Of a stretch of 64,000 bases of DNA, positions 12,201 through 21,869 are shown in pieces. How positions within the stretch are numbered: the first letter of the stretch is position 1; each line of letters begins with the position of its first letter. The position numbers and the translations under genes are program-made. Source of the stretch: Cladorhizidae sp. MBARI D1340-BT2. Taxonomy: Eukaryota > Porifera > Demospongiae > Poecilosclerida > Cladorhizidae. Under the pieces are notes generated by a model. That model ran no database searches and was not told the DNA's origin. It saw only the letters and a program-made list of their open reading frames with translations. Where the stretch lies: NCBI GenBank assembly GCA_028752905.1, contig JAQNBH010000007.1, positions 44,877,588 to 44,941,587 on the forward strand, read 5' to 3'.

Positions 12201-15200
12201 TAATTGTAATTGTTGTTGTTGTTGCCCTGACTGTTATTCTTAAGAGATGCAAGTGTGCACTCAGTTCTATGGCAGACGTCCCTATGGGGTGGGCCTGCTG
12301 GTGGCTGGCTGTGATGTAAGTCATAATATGTCTTGTCACTACAGCTAGTCCTCACACTCCTCCATAGCTACAGCTAGTCCTCACACTCCTCCATAGCTAC
12401 AGCTAGTCCTCACACTCCTCCATAGCTACAGCTAGTCCTCACACTCCTCCATAGCTACAGCTAGTCCTCACACTCCTCCATAGCTACAGCTAGTCCTCAC
12501 ACTCCTCCATAGCTACAGCTAGTCCTCACACTCCTCCATAGCTACAGCTAGTCCTCACACTCCTCCATAGCTACACTAGTCCTCACACTCCTCCATAGCT
12601 ACAGCTAGTCCTCACTCTCCTCCATAGCTACAGCTAGTCCTCACACTCCTCCATAGCTACAGCTAGTCCTCACACTCCTCCATAGCTACAGCTAGTCTCC
12701 TCACTCTCCTCCATAGCTACAGCTAGTCCTCACACTCCTCCATAGCTACAGCTAGTCCTCACACTCCTCCATAGCTACAGCTAGTCCTCACACTCCTCCA
12801 TAGCTACAGCTAGTCCTCACTCTCCTCCATAGCTACAGCTAGTCCTCACACTCCTCCATAGCTACAGCTAGTCCTCACACTCCTCCATAGCTACAGCTAG
12901 TCCTCACACTCCTCCATAGCTACACTAGTCCTCACACTCCTCCATAGCTACACTAGTCCTCACACTCCTCCATAGCTACAGCTAGTCCTCACTCTCCTCC
13001 ATAGCTACAGCTAGTCCTCACTCTCCTCCATAGCTACAGCTAGTCCTCATACTCCTCCATAGCTACAGCTAGTCCTCACACTCCTCCATAGCTACAGCTA
13101 GTCCTCACACTCCTCCATAGCTACAGCTAGTCCTCACACTCCTCCATAGCTACAGCTAGTCCTCACACTCCTCCATAGCTACAGCTAGTCCTCACACTCC
13201 TCCATAGCTACACTAGTCCTCACACTCCTCCATAGCTACAGCTAGTCCTCACTCTCCTCCATAGCTACAGCTAGTCCTTACACTCCTCCATAGCTACAGC
13301 TAGTCCTCACACTCCTCCATAGCTACAGCTAGTCCTCACACTCCTCCATAGCTACAGCTAGTCCTCACACTCCTCCATAGCTACACTAGTCCTCACACTC
13401 CTCCATAGCTACAGCTAGTCCTCACACTCCTCCATAGCTACAGCTAGTCCTCACACTCCTCCATAGCTACAGCTAGTCCTCACTCTCCTCCATAGCTACA
13501 GCTAGTCCTCACTCTCCTCCATAGCTACAGCTAGTCCTCACTGTCCTCCATAGCTACAGCTAGTCCTCACACTCCTCCATAGCTACAGCTAGTCCTCACA
13601 CTCCTCCATAGCTACAGCTAGTCCTCACTGTCCTCCATAGCTACAGCTAGTCCTCACACTCCTCCATAGCTACAGCTAGTCCTCACACTCCTCCATAGCT
13701 ACAGCTAGTCCTCACACTCCTCCATAGCTACAGCTAGTCCTCACACTCCTCCATAGCTACAGCTAGTCCTCACACTCCTCCATAGCTACAGCTAGTCCTC
13801 ACACTCCTCCATAGCTACAGCTAGTCCTCACACTCCTCCATAGCTACAGCTAGTCCTCACACTCCTCCATAGCTACAGCTAGTCCTCACACTCCTCCATA
13901 GCTACAGCTAGTCCTCACACTCCTCCATAGCTACAGCTAGTCCTCACACTCCTCCATAGCTACAGCTAGTCCTCACTCTCCTCCATAGCTACAGCTAGTC
14001 CTCACACTCCTCCATAGCTACAGCTAGTCCTCACACTCCTCCATAGCTACAGCTAGTCCTCACACTCCTCCATAGCTACAGCTAGTCCTCACACTCCTCC
14101 ATAGCTACAGCTAGTCCTCACACTCCTCCATAGCTACAGCTAGTCCTCACACTCCTCCATAGCTACAGCTAGTCCTCACACTCCTCCATAGCTACAGCTA
14201 GTCCTCACACTCCTCCATAGCTACAGCTAGTCCTCACTCTCCTCCATAGCTACAGCTAGTCCTCACACTCCTCCATAGCTACAGCTAGTCCTCACACTCC
14301 TCCATAGCTACAGCTAGTCCTCACTCTCCTCCATAGCTACAGCTAGTCCTCACACTCCTCCATAGCTACAGCTAGTCCTCACACTCCTCCATAGCTACAG
14401 CTAGTCCTCACACTCCTCCATAGCTACAGCTAGTCCTCACACTCCTCCATAGCTACAGCTAGTCCTCACACTCCTCCATAGCTACAGCTAGTCCTCACAC
14501 TCCTCCATAGCTACAGCTAGTCCTCACACTCCTCCATAGCTACAGCTAGTCCTCACACTCCTCCATAGCTACAGCTAGTCCTCACACTCCTCCATAGCTA
14601 CAGCTAGTCCTCACACTCCTCCATAGCTACAGCTAGTCCTCACACTCCTCCATAGCTACAGCTAGTCCTCACACTCCTCCATAGCTACAGCTAGTCCTCA
14701 CTCTCCTCCATAGCTACAGCTAGTCCTCACACTCCTCCATAGCTACAGCTAGTCCTCACACTCCTCCATAGCTACAGCTAGTCCTCACACTCCTCCATAG
14801 CTACAGCTAGTCCTCACTCTCCTCCATAGCTACAGCTAGTCCTCACTCTCCTCCATAGCTACAGCTAGTCCTCACACTCCTCCATAGCTACAGCTAGTCC
14901 TCACTCTCCTCCATAGCTACAGCTAGTCCTCACACTCCTCCATAGCTACAGCTAGTCCTCACACTCCTCCATAGCTACAGCTAGTCCTCACACTCCTCCA
15001 TAGCTACAGCTAGTCCTCACACTCCTCCATAGCTACAGCTAGTCCTTACACTCCTCCATAGCTACAGCTAGTCCTCACACTCCTCCATAGCTACAGCTAG
15101 TCCTCACACTCCTCCATAGCTACAGCTAGTCCTCACACTCCTCCATAGCTACAGCTAGTCCTCACACTCCTCCATAGCTACAGCTAGTCCTCACACTCCT

Positions 15201-18200
15201 CCATAGCTACAGCTAGTCCTCACACTCCTCCATAGCTACAGCTAGTCCTCACACTCCTCCATAGCTACAGCTAGTCCTCACTCTCCTCCATAGCTACAGC
15301 TAGTCCTCACACTCCTCCATAGCTACAGCTAGTCCTCACACTCCTCCATAGCTACAGCTAGTCCTCACTCTCCTCCATAGCTACAGCTAGTCCTCACACT
15401 CCTTCATCATCTTCTCTCACCTTCCTCTCTCCTCCACTCGTAGACGCAAGGCCCCCACCTCTACCAGTTATGTCCCTCCTCCAACTATTACGACTGCAAG
15501 GCTATGGCTATTGGTGCTCGGTCCCAATCGGCACGCACTTACCTGGAGAAAAAACTGGACGACTTCAAGGACTGTAAGTGAAGTCAGAACGATATTGTAG
15601 TGTCAGATATAGCTCAGATCTGGGACATGTTGGTGTGTGTCAGGGGTCGGTTTATATTTTATGTGAAGGTCAGGGGTCCGGATATATTTTATGTGGGGGG
15701 GGGGGGGGGGGGGCAGAACACGTATGTGGCGTCAGACTGTAAGTGAAGTCAGAACGATATTGTAGTGTCAGATATAGCTCAGATCTGGGACATGTTGGTG
15801 TGTGTCAGGGGTCGGTTTATATTTTATGTGAAGGTCAGGGGTCCGGATATATTTTATGTGGGGGGGGGGGGGGGGGGCAGAACACGTATGTGGCGTCAGG
15901 ACATATTAATTATGGAGGGAGGGGCATATTGTATGTATGTGTGTGGGGGGGTTGGGAATCAGGGGAACGCATTTGATATGCTCTCCTACTTGCTGCTCAA
16001 GAGTCTTTTTGGCATTCCTGATCTTCTGAGAATGCCACACCTTCTGCCGTGCAGGAGAATATGTGATCTCATTGAACTTCCTGGCAGCGGCTGTCCCCCT
16101 GTGGGAGTGTTGCTACAGGGACAAAGGACACATTCACCTTCAAAACCTCTTCCTGGTCAGGTATCAGCAGCCCTGCATCTGATGGGTTCACTACCTGGTT
16201 GTCAAGGACTTCTGGTTGTATGGATACCTCGGCCATCCTGTCCAGTGGAGAAGGAAGCTTGCTGGTTCTGCCCCTGTGGGTTTTCCAGGTATCAGCAGCC
16301 CTGCATCTGATGGGTTCACTACCTGGTTGTCAAGGACTTCTGGTTGTATGGATACCTCGGCCATCCTGTCCAGTGGAGAAGGAAGCTTGCTGGTTCTGCC
16401 CCTGTGGGTTTTCTGGGGGGCTCCCTTCTTCTCTCTGAAGAAGCAACAAAACCCATGTTGGCCAAAATGTCGATACATTTTTGTGGGAAGAGAAATGTGG
16501 TGGTTGATTAAGTTGTCAGGTGATAGTCACATGATTCATGATTCTAATGTGAAAATTAAGGTGACAGTTTGTGCACTCAAATATAACTTGATTTCCAGCA
16601 CAAACATGATGTTTGTTGTGTGTGCAGCTGCAGAAGATGAGCTGGTGTTGCATGCTCTTGTTGGACTACGAGAGTGCTTGCCCAGTGATGCCGAGCTCAC
16701 TTCTAAGGTATGTGTGAGCATGCCCGTCTACTCCAGGTAGTGTGGGTGTGGCAAGTCAGTAGGGAGGAGAGGATGCTTACTTGTACATACATCACTTCTG
16801 TCTCTCTCACTCTCGTTAACCCTCCTCCATCTCTTCTTTCTTCTCTGTAACATCTTCTTTCTTCTCTAACATCTTACCTCTTCTTTAACCACTTACCTTC
16901 GCTTTCTTCTTTAACCTCTTAGTCCACTTTCTTCTTAACCCTTTATCTCCTAATTGTTGTTCTTTAACCCCTTACCTCCTCCATTCAGAATGTGTCCATA
17001 TCTCTGGTGGGACCTGGTGTTGACTTTGTCATCCGCAATGATGCAGCTGTCCAGCCTTATGTATCCTCCACTACTTCTCCTCTGCACTTCCATATATGCT
17101 GAGCAGCTGCTCTCCTTGCATTGTCAGGCTGCATGTCTAGTTACTAAGGCCAGTGCGGCAAAAGGGAAATCTAGTTACTTAGATCCCAGTGAGTTCGCCC
17201 CTCTTAACCAGGGTGCCTGCCCTGCTTAAACAGGGTGCCTGGCCCACTTAAACAGGGTGCCTGGCCTTCTTAAACAGGGTGCCTGGCCCGCTTAATCAGG
17301 GTGCCTGGCCCACTTAACCAGGGTGCCTGCCCTGCTTAAACAGGGTGCCTGGCCCACTTAAACAGGGTGCCTGGCCCACTTAATCAGGGTGCCTGTCTCA
17401 CTTAACCAGGGTGCCTGGCCCGCTTAACCAGGGTGCCTGCCCCGCTTAACCAGGATGCCTGGCCTGCTTAAACAGGGTGCCTGTCCCACTTAAACTGGGT
17501 GCCTGGCCCACTTAACCAGGGTGCCTGGCCCACTCAACCTGGGTGCCTGGTCCACTTAATCAGGGTGCCTGGCCCACTTAATCAGGGGGGCAAGCTGGTT
17601 GGGCTTTTTCACGCCTGCCGGTAATGCAAAATTTGTCACATACTTCCTGCGATGTGGTAGAGATGCCTCGACCAACTGCTAGTGGGTGCATTACTTTGCT
17701 CTCTTAGCGCACGCCATGTCAGCACTTGACTTCACCGTCTCAGCATACCAGCCTCACTAGTTGCTTACTGCTGCTGCAAGTATTGGCTGCAAGAGGCATT
17801 GCATGAGGGCACACCAGCCTCACTAGTTGCTTACTGCTGCTGCAAGTATTGGCTGCAAGAGGCATTGCATGAGGGCACACCAGCCTCACTAGTTGCTTAC
17901 TGCTGCTGCAAGTATTGGCTGCAAGAGGCATTGCATGAGGGCACACCAGCCTCACTAGTTGCTTACTGCTGCTGCAAGTATTGGCTGCAAGAGGCATTGC
18001 ATGAGGGCACACCAGCCTCACTAGTTGCTTACTGCTGCTGCAAGTATTGGCTGCAAGAGGCATTGCATGAGGGCACACCAGCCTCACTAGTTGCTTACTG
18101 CTGCTGCAAGTAGAGGCATTGCATGAGGGCACACCAGCCTCACTAGTTGCTTACTGCTGCTGCAAGTATTGGCTGCAAGAGGCATTGCATGAGGGCACAC

Positions 18201-19500
18201 CAGCCTCACTAGTTGCTTACTGCTGCTGCAAGTATTGGCTGCAAGAGGCATTGCATGAGGGCATACCAGCCTCACTAGTTGCTTACTGCTGCTGCAAGTA
18301 TTGGCTGCAAGAGGCATTGCATGAGGGCACACCAGCCTCACTAGTTGCTTACTGCTGCTGCAAGTATTGGCTGCAAGAAGCATTGCATGAGGGCACACCA
18401 GCCTCACTAGTTGCTTACTGCTGCTGCAAGTATTGGCTGCAAGAGGCATTGCATGAAGGAGACACTTCCTCTCCTGTGGTACTCGAGGGAGACACTCCTC
18501 TCCTGTGGTACTCGCACACAACCCACCCATTGGATGATAGTCACACACCAAGATGCACGTGGATACACACTGATTAAGAGTGTGCATCTGGCTCATCGAA
18601 TGCAAGCTTGTTTGTGCTGCGCCAGTGCTTGGTGCAAAGTGCGTTCTTGTTGAAAGACTGCCTCCATCTTGTTTGTGATCTTGCTTTTGTAATGGCAGTG
18701 TTACTATCCTTGTGTTGTTGCTCCCGTCAGTGTAGAAGCAGTTGTTGAAGATGTACTTTAACAACTGCAACTACAGGCCCAACAAATAACATACACCTAA
18801 CAACACTGAATGTGAGAATGGTAGGTAAGGATCTCTCTGTGACTAAGCACCACAGCTGTATAGGCTGGTGCTCCATACAGTAGAAGGGCACCAAACTAGA
18901 ATCATTCTGTTGTCTTCAGGCTAAAGGCTAAGAGTAGAGGTGAACTTTTGTCAGGTTGTTTCAGGATTTTTAGCAAACCTGCCTTGAGGAATTTTTTCCC
19001 AAGTTAGTTTAAAAAATGCGCATTTAACTATCGTAAGTATTCTTTATTGTTGGCTCTTGTCTCGTCCCGAGTGCCCTACTTATGTGACACCACGAGTGCC
19101 CTACTTATATGACGCCATTGTTGTTGATGTGATGTTTTGACGGAAGAAGTCCCTACCTGTAAAATTCGAAGGGAACCCCCCAAAATCATTAGCCATTTCA
19201 TGGTGCAGGGGGCAGGGGCAGTTTGCAATGGAGTGTAGTGGTTTCCTTCACTTGGCGGTTGTATTTACAGTTAGACAAGATGGAGACCACTAAAGGAGGA
19301 CGTACTGCACAGGCGGGAGAGGCAGCCACTGAAGTCAGATATATTTCTATTATAATAGTCTTGGTGGATGGGCTGACCTTATGAATTGTTTGTACACTGT
19401 GCAGGATGATGTGACTGACGAGCAAGAGGGCATGGAAGATGCCGAATCCAGAAGTAGGGACTTGGCCAGAAGTTCAGGAGATACACCCATGGATTTATAG
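2764..19500 (+). CDS. PSMA1: Proteasome 20S subunit alpha type-1 (alpha-6), nine exons, 5' partial
   Basis: This is a structural alpha-ring subunit of the 20S proteasome core, the barrel that degrades ubiquitin-tagged proteins in cytosol and nucleus. Alpha subunits are not proteolytic; their N-termini gate the channel. Exons assembled by eye are 2764-2808, 11359-11519, 11791-11879, 12245-12315, 15444-15573, 16628-16707, 16989-17060, 19271-19333 and 19405-19500. All junctions are GT-AG, phases agree throughout, and the sum is 807 nt (268 codons plus TAG). Diagnostic blocks are [15 protein letters not shown], the N-terminal alpha-subunit signature, then [40 protein letters not shown] and [13 protein letters not shown]. 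The short exon encoding the initiator Met (about 16 residues in animal homologues) is not in the window. The acidic C-terminal tail ends in DTPMDL and seems about 20 residues longer than in vertebrates. The eight introns total about 16 kb and are mostly minisatellites. No canonical AATAAA was found just after the stop. Identity is very secure; the last two exons are somewhat less so. Confidence 0.93.
2822..3235 (+). repeat. Minisatellite, 25-bp unit, about 16 copies
   Basis: The unit is built around ATGCATTTATACACACCACG and lies in PSMA1 intron 2, starting about 13 nt past the donor. Since 25 is not a multiple of 3, an array without stops opens all three plus frames; these are not genes. A later unit carries a 6-bp insertion (ACATGT). 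Confidence 0.95.
3230..3304 (+). repeat. (AC)n microsatellite
   Basis: Nearly pure CA/AC dinucleotide run with a few CC interruptions, directly abutting the 25-bp array and probably grown from its ACACACC segment. Confidence 0.95.
3305..4849. other. PSMA1 intron 2, no gene recognised
   Basis: I see no exon or transposon protein here. Small features are a poly-G run (about 3582-3598), a short duplicated phrase containing TACTTAGCTTAATGG (around 3662-3715) and a CTATCTCT microsatellite (about 4375-4400). Short open frames at 3715-4170 show no protein-like conservation. Confidence 0.5.
4850..5445 (+). repeat. Minisatellite, about 36-40-bp unit, about 15 copies
   Basis: The core is GTCATCTCTTACTAAG followed by CACAGCTTGGAGAGCCAG. 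The 5' half has longer units with AAGGCCCACAG; the 3' half has shorter units with AAGACACAG or AAGACATAG and some internal AGCC/GGCA additions. This indicates two expansion phases. It lies in PSMA1 intron 2. Confidence 0.95.
5446..5905. other. PSMA1 intron 2 spacer
   Basis: It holds a short alternating ATGCATGTATGC/ACACATGC tract at about 5550-5615 and no recognised gene. The right edge leads into the 39-bp array. Confidence 0.5.
5906..9742 (+). repeat. Large minisatellite, 39-bp unit, about 98 copies
   Basis: The unit contains TTGTTGAGCTGCCTCCATGC and CTTCCTCTCACTGATGGCA. The unit length is a multiple of 3 and lacks stops in several frames, so the array gives open frames of 500-720 codons on both strands. 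It lies inside PSMA1 intron 2 and shows no splice or start context, so these are artefacts. Point variants recur (GCCTCC/TCTCC, CTTCC/CCTCC, ATGC/ATAC). Four units (near 7440, 8057, 8085 and 8235) carry an 8-bp deletion and are 31 bp long, which switches the open frame. Confidence 0.97.
9743..10308. other. PSMA1 intron 2, unique spacer
   Basis: No gene recognised. A short direct repeat (TTTAGAGGACCCTTTACCTA) occurs at about 10020 and 10070. Confidence 0.5.
10309..10652 (+). repeat. Minisatellite, about 55-bp unit, six copies
   Basis: The unit contains ACATGACCAGTGTCTAGCCA then CACATACATGCACTGCATG and a variable TGTGTG run, whose length changes account for the unit-length variation. PSMA1 intron 2. 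Confidence 0.93.
10880..11112 (+). repeat. Irregular tandem repeat with TTTCAACCCTGACCTCATTC core
   Basis: About seven diverged copies of CTTTCAACCCTGACCTCA separated by variable ACTATTGATA or ACTCTTGAT spacers, in the 3' part of PSMA1 intron 2. Confidence 0.8.
11359..11519 (+). CDS. PSMA1: PSMA1 exon 3
   Basis: It encodes [20 protein letters not shown] through [10 protein letters not shown] plus two bases of a split Ser codon. Acceptor TTGATGCAG ends at 11358; the donor is GTCGGG at 11520. Entry is phase 0 and exit is after base 2 of the codon. Confidence 0.95.
11540..11770 (+). repeat. GT-rich imperfect tandem repeat with duplicated splice acceptor
   Basis: Two copies of a roughly 75-bp block (GTGAAGTTTGTGTGGGATTC, then TGAAGTATTTTGTGTGAGG) follow the donor by about 30 nt. 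A duplicate of the next exon's acceptor and first bases (TTCATTCCTGCAGTAAGTTC) follows at about 11700-11721, then (TG)n to about 11770. The true acceptor copy is at 11781-11790. Confidence 0.85.
11791..11879 (+). CDS. PSMA1: PSMA1 exon 4
   Basis: It completes the split Ser and encodes [15 protein letters not shown] through RLVSAVGD, then one base of Lys. Acceptor TTCCTGCAG ends at 11790; donor GTATCC is at 11880. Confidence 0.94.
11890..12135 (+). repeat. Polypyrimidine (CT-rich) tract in PSMA1 intron 4
   Basis: Almost only C and T, with repeated CTCACCTCTCCTC and CCCCTCCCCTCT phrases. It is low-complexity and lies about 110 nt upstream of the next acceptor. Confidence 0.85.
12245..12315 (+). 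CDS. PSMA1: PSMA1 exon 5
   Basis: Two bases complete Lys, then [20 protein letters not shown] and GCD follow. The acceptor is TTCTTAAG (ends 12244), a weak non-CAG site; the donor is GTAAGT at 12316. The [11 protein letters not shown] block is a strong alpha-6 marker. Confidence 0.93.
12338..15405 (+). repeat. Large minisatellite, 29-bp unit, about 105 copies
   Basis: The unit contains ACTCCTCCATAGCTACAG and CTAGTCCTCAC. It fills PSMA1 intron 5 from about 22 nt after the donor to about 38 nt before the acceptor of exon 6. Common variants are CACACT/CACTCT/CACTGT and a 2-bp deletion (TACACTAG for TACAGCTAG). Each unit has a pyrimidine-rich stretch followed by TAG/CAG, so it resembles a 3' splice site. 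Confidence 0.97.
15444..15573 (+). CDS. PSMA1: PSMA1 exon 6
   Basis: It encodes [34 protein letters not shown] and KKLDDFKD, then one base of a split Ser. Acceptor CCACTCGTAG ends at 15443; donor GTAAGT is at 15574. Reading through the donor gives a stop two codons later. Confidence 0.95.
15570..15897 (+). repeat. 165-bp tandem duplication that includes the exon 6 splice donor
   Basis: The block from GACTGTAAGTGAAGTCAGAA to the poly-G run and CAGAACACGTATGTGGCGTC occurs twice (starting 15570 and 15735). The donor is therefore duplicated at 15574 and 15739. Each copy has a G run of about 16-20, probably unstable. Confidence 0.95.
16158..16413 (+). repeat. 128-bp tandem duplication in PSMA1 intron 6
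   Basis: Two near-identical copies start at 16158 and 16286 with CAGGTATCAGCAGCCCTGCA and end in GCCCCTGTGGGTTTTC. Open frames across it on both strands repeat with the duplication and show no recognised domain. It could be decayed transposon sequence. Confidence 0.93.
16628..16707 (+). CDS. PSMA1: PSMA1 exon 7
   Basis: Two bases complete Ser, then [20 protein letters not shown] and AELTSK follow. Acceptor TGTGTGCAG ends at 16627; donor GTATGT is at 16708. It matches the alpha-6 C-terminal helix region. Confidence 0.9.
16708..16988. other. PSMA1 intron 7, CTT-rich
   Basis: A short intron with diverged copies of CTTCTTTAACCTCTTACC between about 16840 and 16980, which also serve as the polypyrimidine tract. 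Confidence 0.7.
16989..17060 (+). CDS. PSMA1: PSMA1 exon 8
   Basis: It encodes [20 protein letters not shown] then VQPY and is in phase 0 at both ends. Acceptor CTCCATTCAG ends at 16988; the donor is the weaker GTATCC at 17061. NVSI..VG...F.I aligns with the conserved alpha-6 beta strand. Confidence 0.9.
17203..17590 (+). repeat. Minisatellite, about 22-bp unit, about 17 copies
   Basis: The unit is CAGGGTGCCTGGCCCACTTA with A, AA or CC joining bases. PSMA1 intron 8. Confidence 0.93.
17745..18465 (+). repeat. Minisatellite, 66-bp unit, about 11 copies
   Basis: The unit contains CAGCCTCACTAGTTGCTTAC, TGCTGCTGCAAGTATTGGCT and GCAAGAGGCATTGCATGAGG. One unit (near 18110) lacks 12 bp. The unit length is a multiple of 3, so long frames appear on both strands; these are not genes. 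PSMA1 intron 8. Confidence 0.96.
18466..19270. other. PSMA1 intron 8, unique 3' part
   Basis: No further exon was recognised. A short direct repeat (CGAGTGCCCTACTTAT) occurs at about 19067 and 19092. Confidence 0.5.
19271..19333 (+). CDS. PSMA1: PSMA1 exon 9 (variable C-terminal tail)
   Basis: It encodes [20 protein letters not shown] then E and is phase 0 at both ends. Acceptor TGTATTTACAG ends at 19270; donor GTCAGA is at 19334. It sits where homologues have a charged, poorly conserved tail, so the assignment rests on splice sites, phase and composition. Confidence 0.7.
19405..19500 (+). CDS. PSMA1: PSMA1 last exon with stop codon
   Basis: It encodes [20 protein letters not shown] through SSGDTPMDL and ends in TAG at 19498-19500. 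Acceptor CACTGTGCAG ends at 19404. The acidic tail ending in a P-M-x motif resembles the end of animal alpha-6 proteins. Confidence 0.82.
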   Translation, partial: DDVTDEQEGMEDAESRSRDLARSSGDTPMDL

Positions 19501-20640
19501 ACGAAACACAAAACTTTTAATTGCGCATATAAATATACTAGATGACAATTGTAAAAAGGGGGGGGGGGGGGGGGGGTCGAAAACTTATTTGTACGGGGGC
19601 GGGTGGGGGAGGGGCGATCAGTAATTTTGCCGTCTTCGTGGGTACGTAAAGTTCTGGTAGTAGATATAAGACCTGAGAAGACGAAGTGAATAAGCAGGGC
19701 TTTTGTGTATGCGGTAGACGGACCAGAGAGCGGAACTCTTCTACAAATTCAAGGTAGTTGCATTTGTGTCTGTTCTAGCTGCTTCTCGAGCTAGCTCATA
19801 TGAGTACATGGCTATCTTAATTCAGCTGGTACGACTTGGCAGTAGATTAGACTTAGTGATCTATTTCTCAGCCTAGGTTTGCTCCATTATTACAGCCGGC
19901 TAGCATTAAATCACGGGAACTAGCATGTGTACAGTTGACAGGTTTATCTTGGGTGATGGTACTCATTTTTAATACTCCATTATTGAGGCAATGTAGAGGG
20001 CTATGTTGCTATGGTAGTGGTTGCTGTTAAAGCTGCTTCGTTGCACTGGCTATATCCCTTCTTGTACACAAGTCAATTAGCAATTGTGGGTGAGATTCTT
20101 GCCATTCTTAGCATTTATTTAGACACTTGTAAGGGATACTGTGTACATATTGCATATCACTCACTAACTGTTGTCCACATAGTTGTTGTGTTGGCTTAGC
20201 TTGTTCATGCATTCATTAGTGTTGCTATCTTTAGCCTAGCATAGCTAGCTATTTTTATAGCTGTTTGACAACCACAAATATATGACTGACCATCAGACAC
20301 TGCCATAAAGGATATGGAGGCGTGGTATTCTTTGCCACTAACCTGACCAATACTAGGCATGTAAAGCAATGTTACTAAGACAATGCAGTGCAAGGAGATA
20401 GTCGTGCCACTCCTGCAAGTTAGTGATTCGTAGACTTGAGAAGTGCAGTGGCTGGGTTGTGTGTGTTAGGTGTATGCTACATAGTTATGTGTGAATGTAT
20501 GTACGATTGTGCCACACCCATCTATAACCATGATATTTCCCAAGCCTGTGGAAATGTAAACTGCTTTCATTGGGATATTTTGCACCCACACTTGTAAACT
20601 CGGGTTTACTCTCAAGCCCACACTAGTCAACTCTAAAATC
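19501..20640. other. Intergenic DNA after PSMA1
   Basis: No canonical AATAAA was found, only an ATATAA-like variant near 19527. A G run of about 20 lies at 19557-19576. The stretch 19630-19753 is more complex and ends in TTCAAG followed by GTAGTT; it could be a 5' untranslated exon of the downstream RabGAP gene, but this is a guess. No other gene recognised. Confidence 0.4.
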
Positions 20641-20872
20641 TAGTCTGGTGAATGGACATACAGTATATGAGCATGTTCTCTTAAAAGCTCACCCTGGTAA
20701 ACTAATTTACAAAACATTAAGCACATGCTCTCTTATAAACCACACTAGTCTATAAGCTATTAGCACATGCTCTCTTATAAGCTCACACTGGTCAACTCTG
20801 GTTTATAAGCTATAAGCACATGCTTATAAGCTCACTCCGGTCAATTCTGGTTTATAAGCTATAGATGACTGA
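20641..20872 (+). repeat. Irregular tandem repeat, about 50-60-bp unit
   Basis: Four diverged copies with CATGCTCTCTTATAAGCTCA and CTCTGGTTTATAAGCTATA, where the spacer length varies. Confidence 0.75.
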
Positions 20873-21039
20873 CTGGCTCTCATATCAAGTCTTGCATCTC
20901 TATCATAGGGTGGCAATCACCTCCAATAGATGATGTGTGGATATTATACATGGAGTAGCATGTGTAAGGATTATTGCATAAGATTTCATGCCACTTGTGT
21001 AGACTACTTGGATCATTCTTGAGTGTCCTTTAAGGCCAC

Positions 21040-21555
21040 CCAACATTAGCACAAGTAACACTGTATCATGCCACCAACCACTAGCACAAGTAACACTGTA
21101 TCATGGCCACCCACCACTAGCACAAGTAACACTGTATCATGCCACCCACCACTAACACAAGTAACACTGTATCATGGCCACCCACCACTAGCACAAGTAA
21201 CACTGTATCATGGCCACCCACCACTAGCACAAGTAACACTGTATCATGGCCACCCACCACTAGCACAAGTAACACTGTATCATGGCCACCCACCACTAGC
21301 ACAAGTAACACTGTAGCATGGCCACCCACCACTAGCACAAGTAACACTGTATCATGGCCACCCACCACTAGCACAAGTAACACTGTATCATGGCCACCCA
21401 CCACTAGCACAAGTAACACTGTATCATGGCCACCCACCACTAGCACAAGTAACACTGTATCATGCCACCCACCACTAACACAAGTAACACTGTATCATGC
21501 CACCCACCACTAGCACAAGTGACACTGTATCATGGCCACCCACCACTAGCACTGT
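21040..21555 (+). repeat. Minisatellite, 36-bp unit, about 14 copies
   Basis: The unit contains CCACCCACCACTAGCACAAG and TAACACTGTATCATGG. Unit length is a multiple of 3, giving spurious frames on both strands. Intergenic. Confidence 0.96.
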
Positions 21556-21869
21556 AATACAATGATGAATGGGTAAGGTGCTTTGGGGCCAAACTCCCAA
21601 GACATGCTAATCTGTGAAAGAAAGAAGACTACCTCCGGGAATGGGTGACAATTCGGACTAGTCTAGCAAGTGTGAGACATGAGACAACGGCTACAGAGGT
21701 TAGCAGCTAGTGCACTTCTCTCGGCCAAGAAGTACACAGTCTCAGTTTATTACTGAGAAGCTTTTCTCATTGTGGAGAATACACTAATAGATAAGTTGCC
21801 TGGTTTGTGGGGATAGTCACATGCAGTCGGGCATGGAGGAGGAGATTCTGTGACGACAATAGTTACAGC

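Noticed and set aside
12338..15405. Regular direct repeats considered as a CRISPR array
   Set aside because: Units are contiguous with no unique spacers, the DNA is eukaryotic with introns, and no cas genes are present. The same holds for the other arrays.
16191..16740. Open frames on both strands around the 128-bp duplication
   Set aside because: Their repetition follows the duplication and no domain is recognised. Only 16628-16707 is coding, as PSMA1 exon 7.
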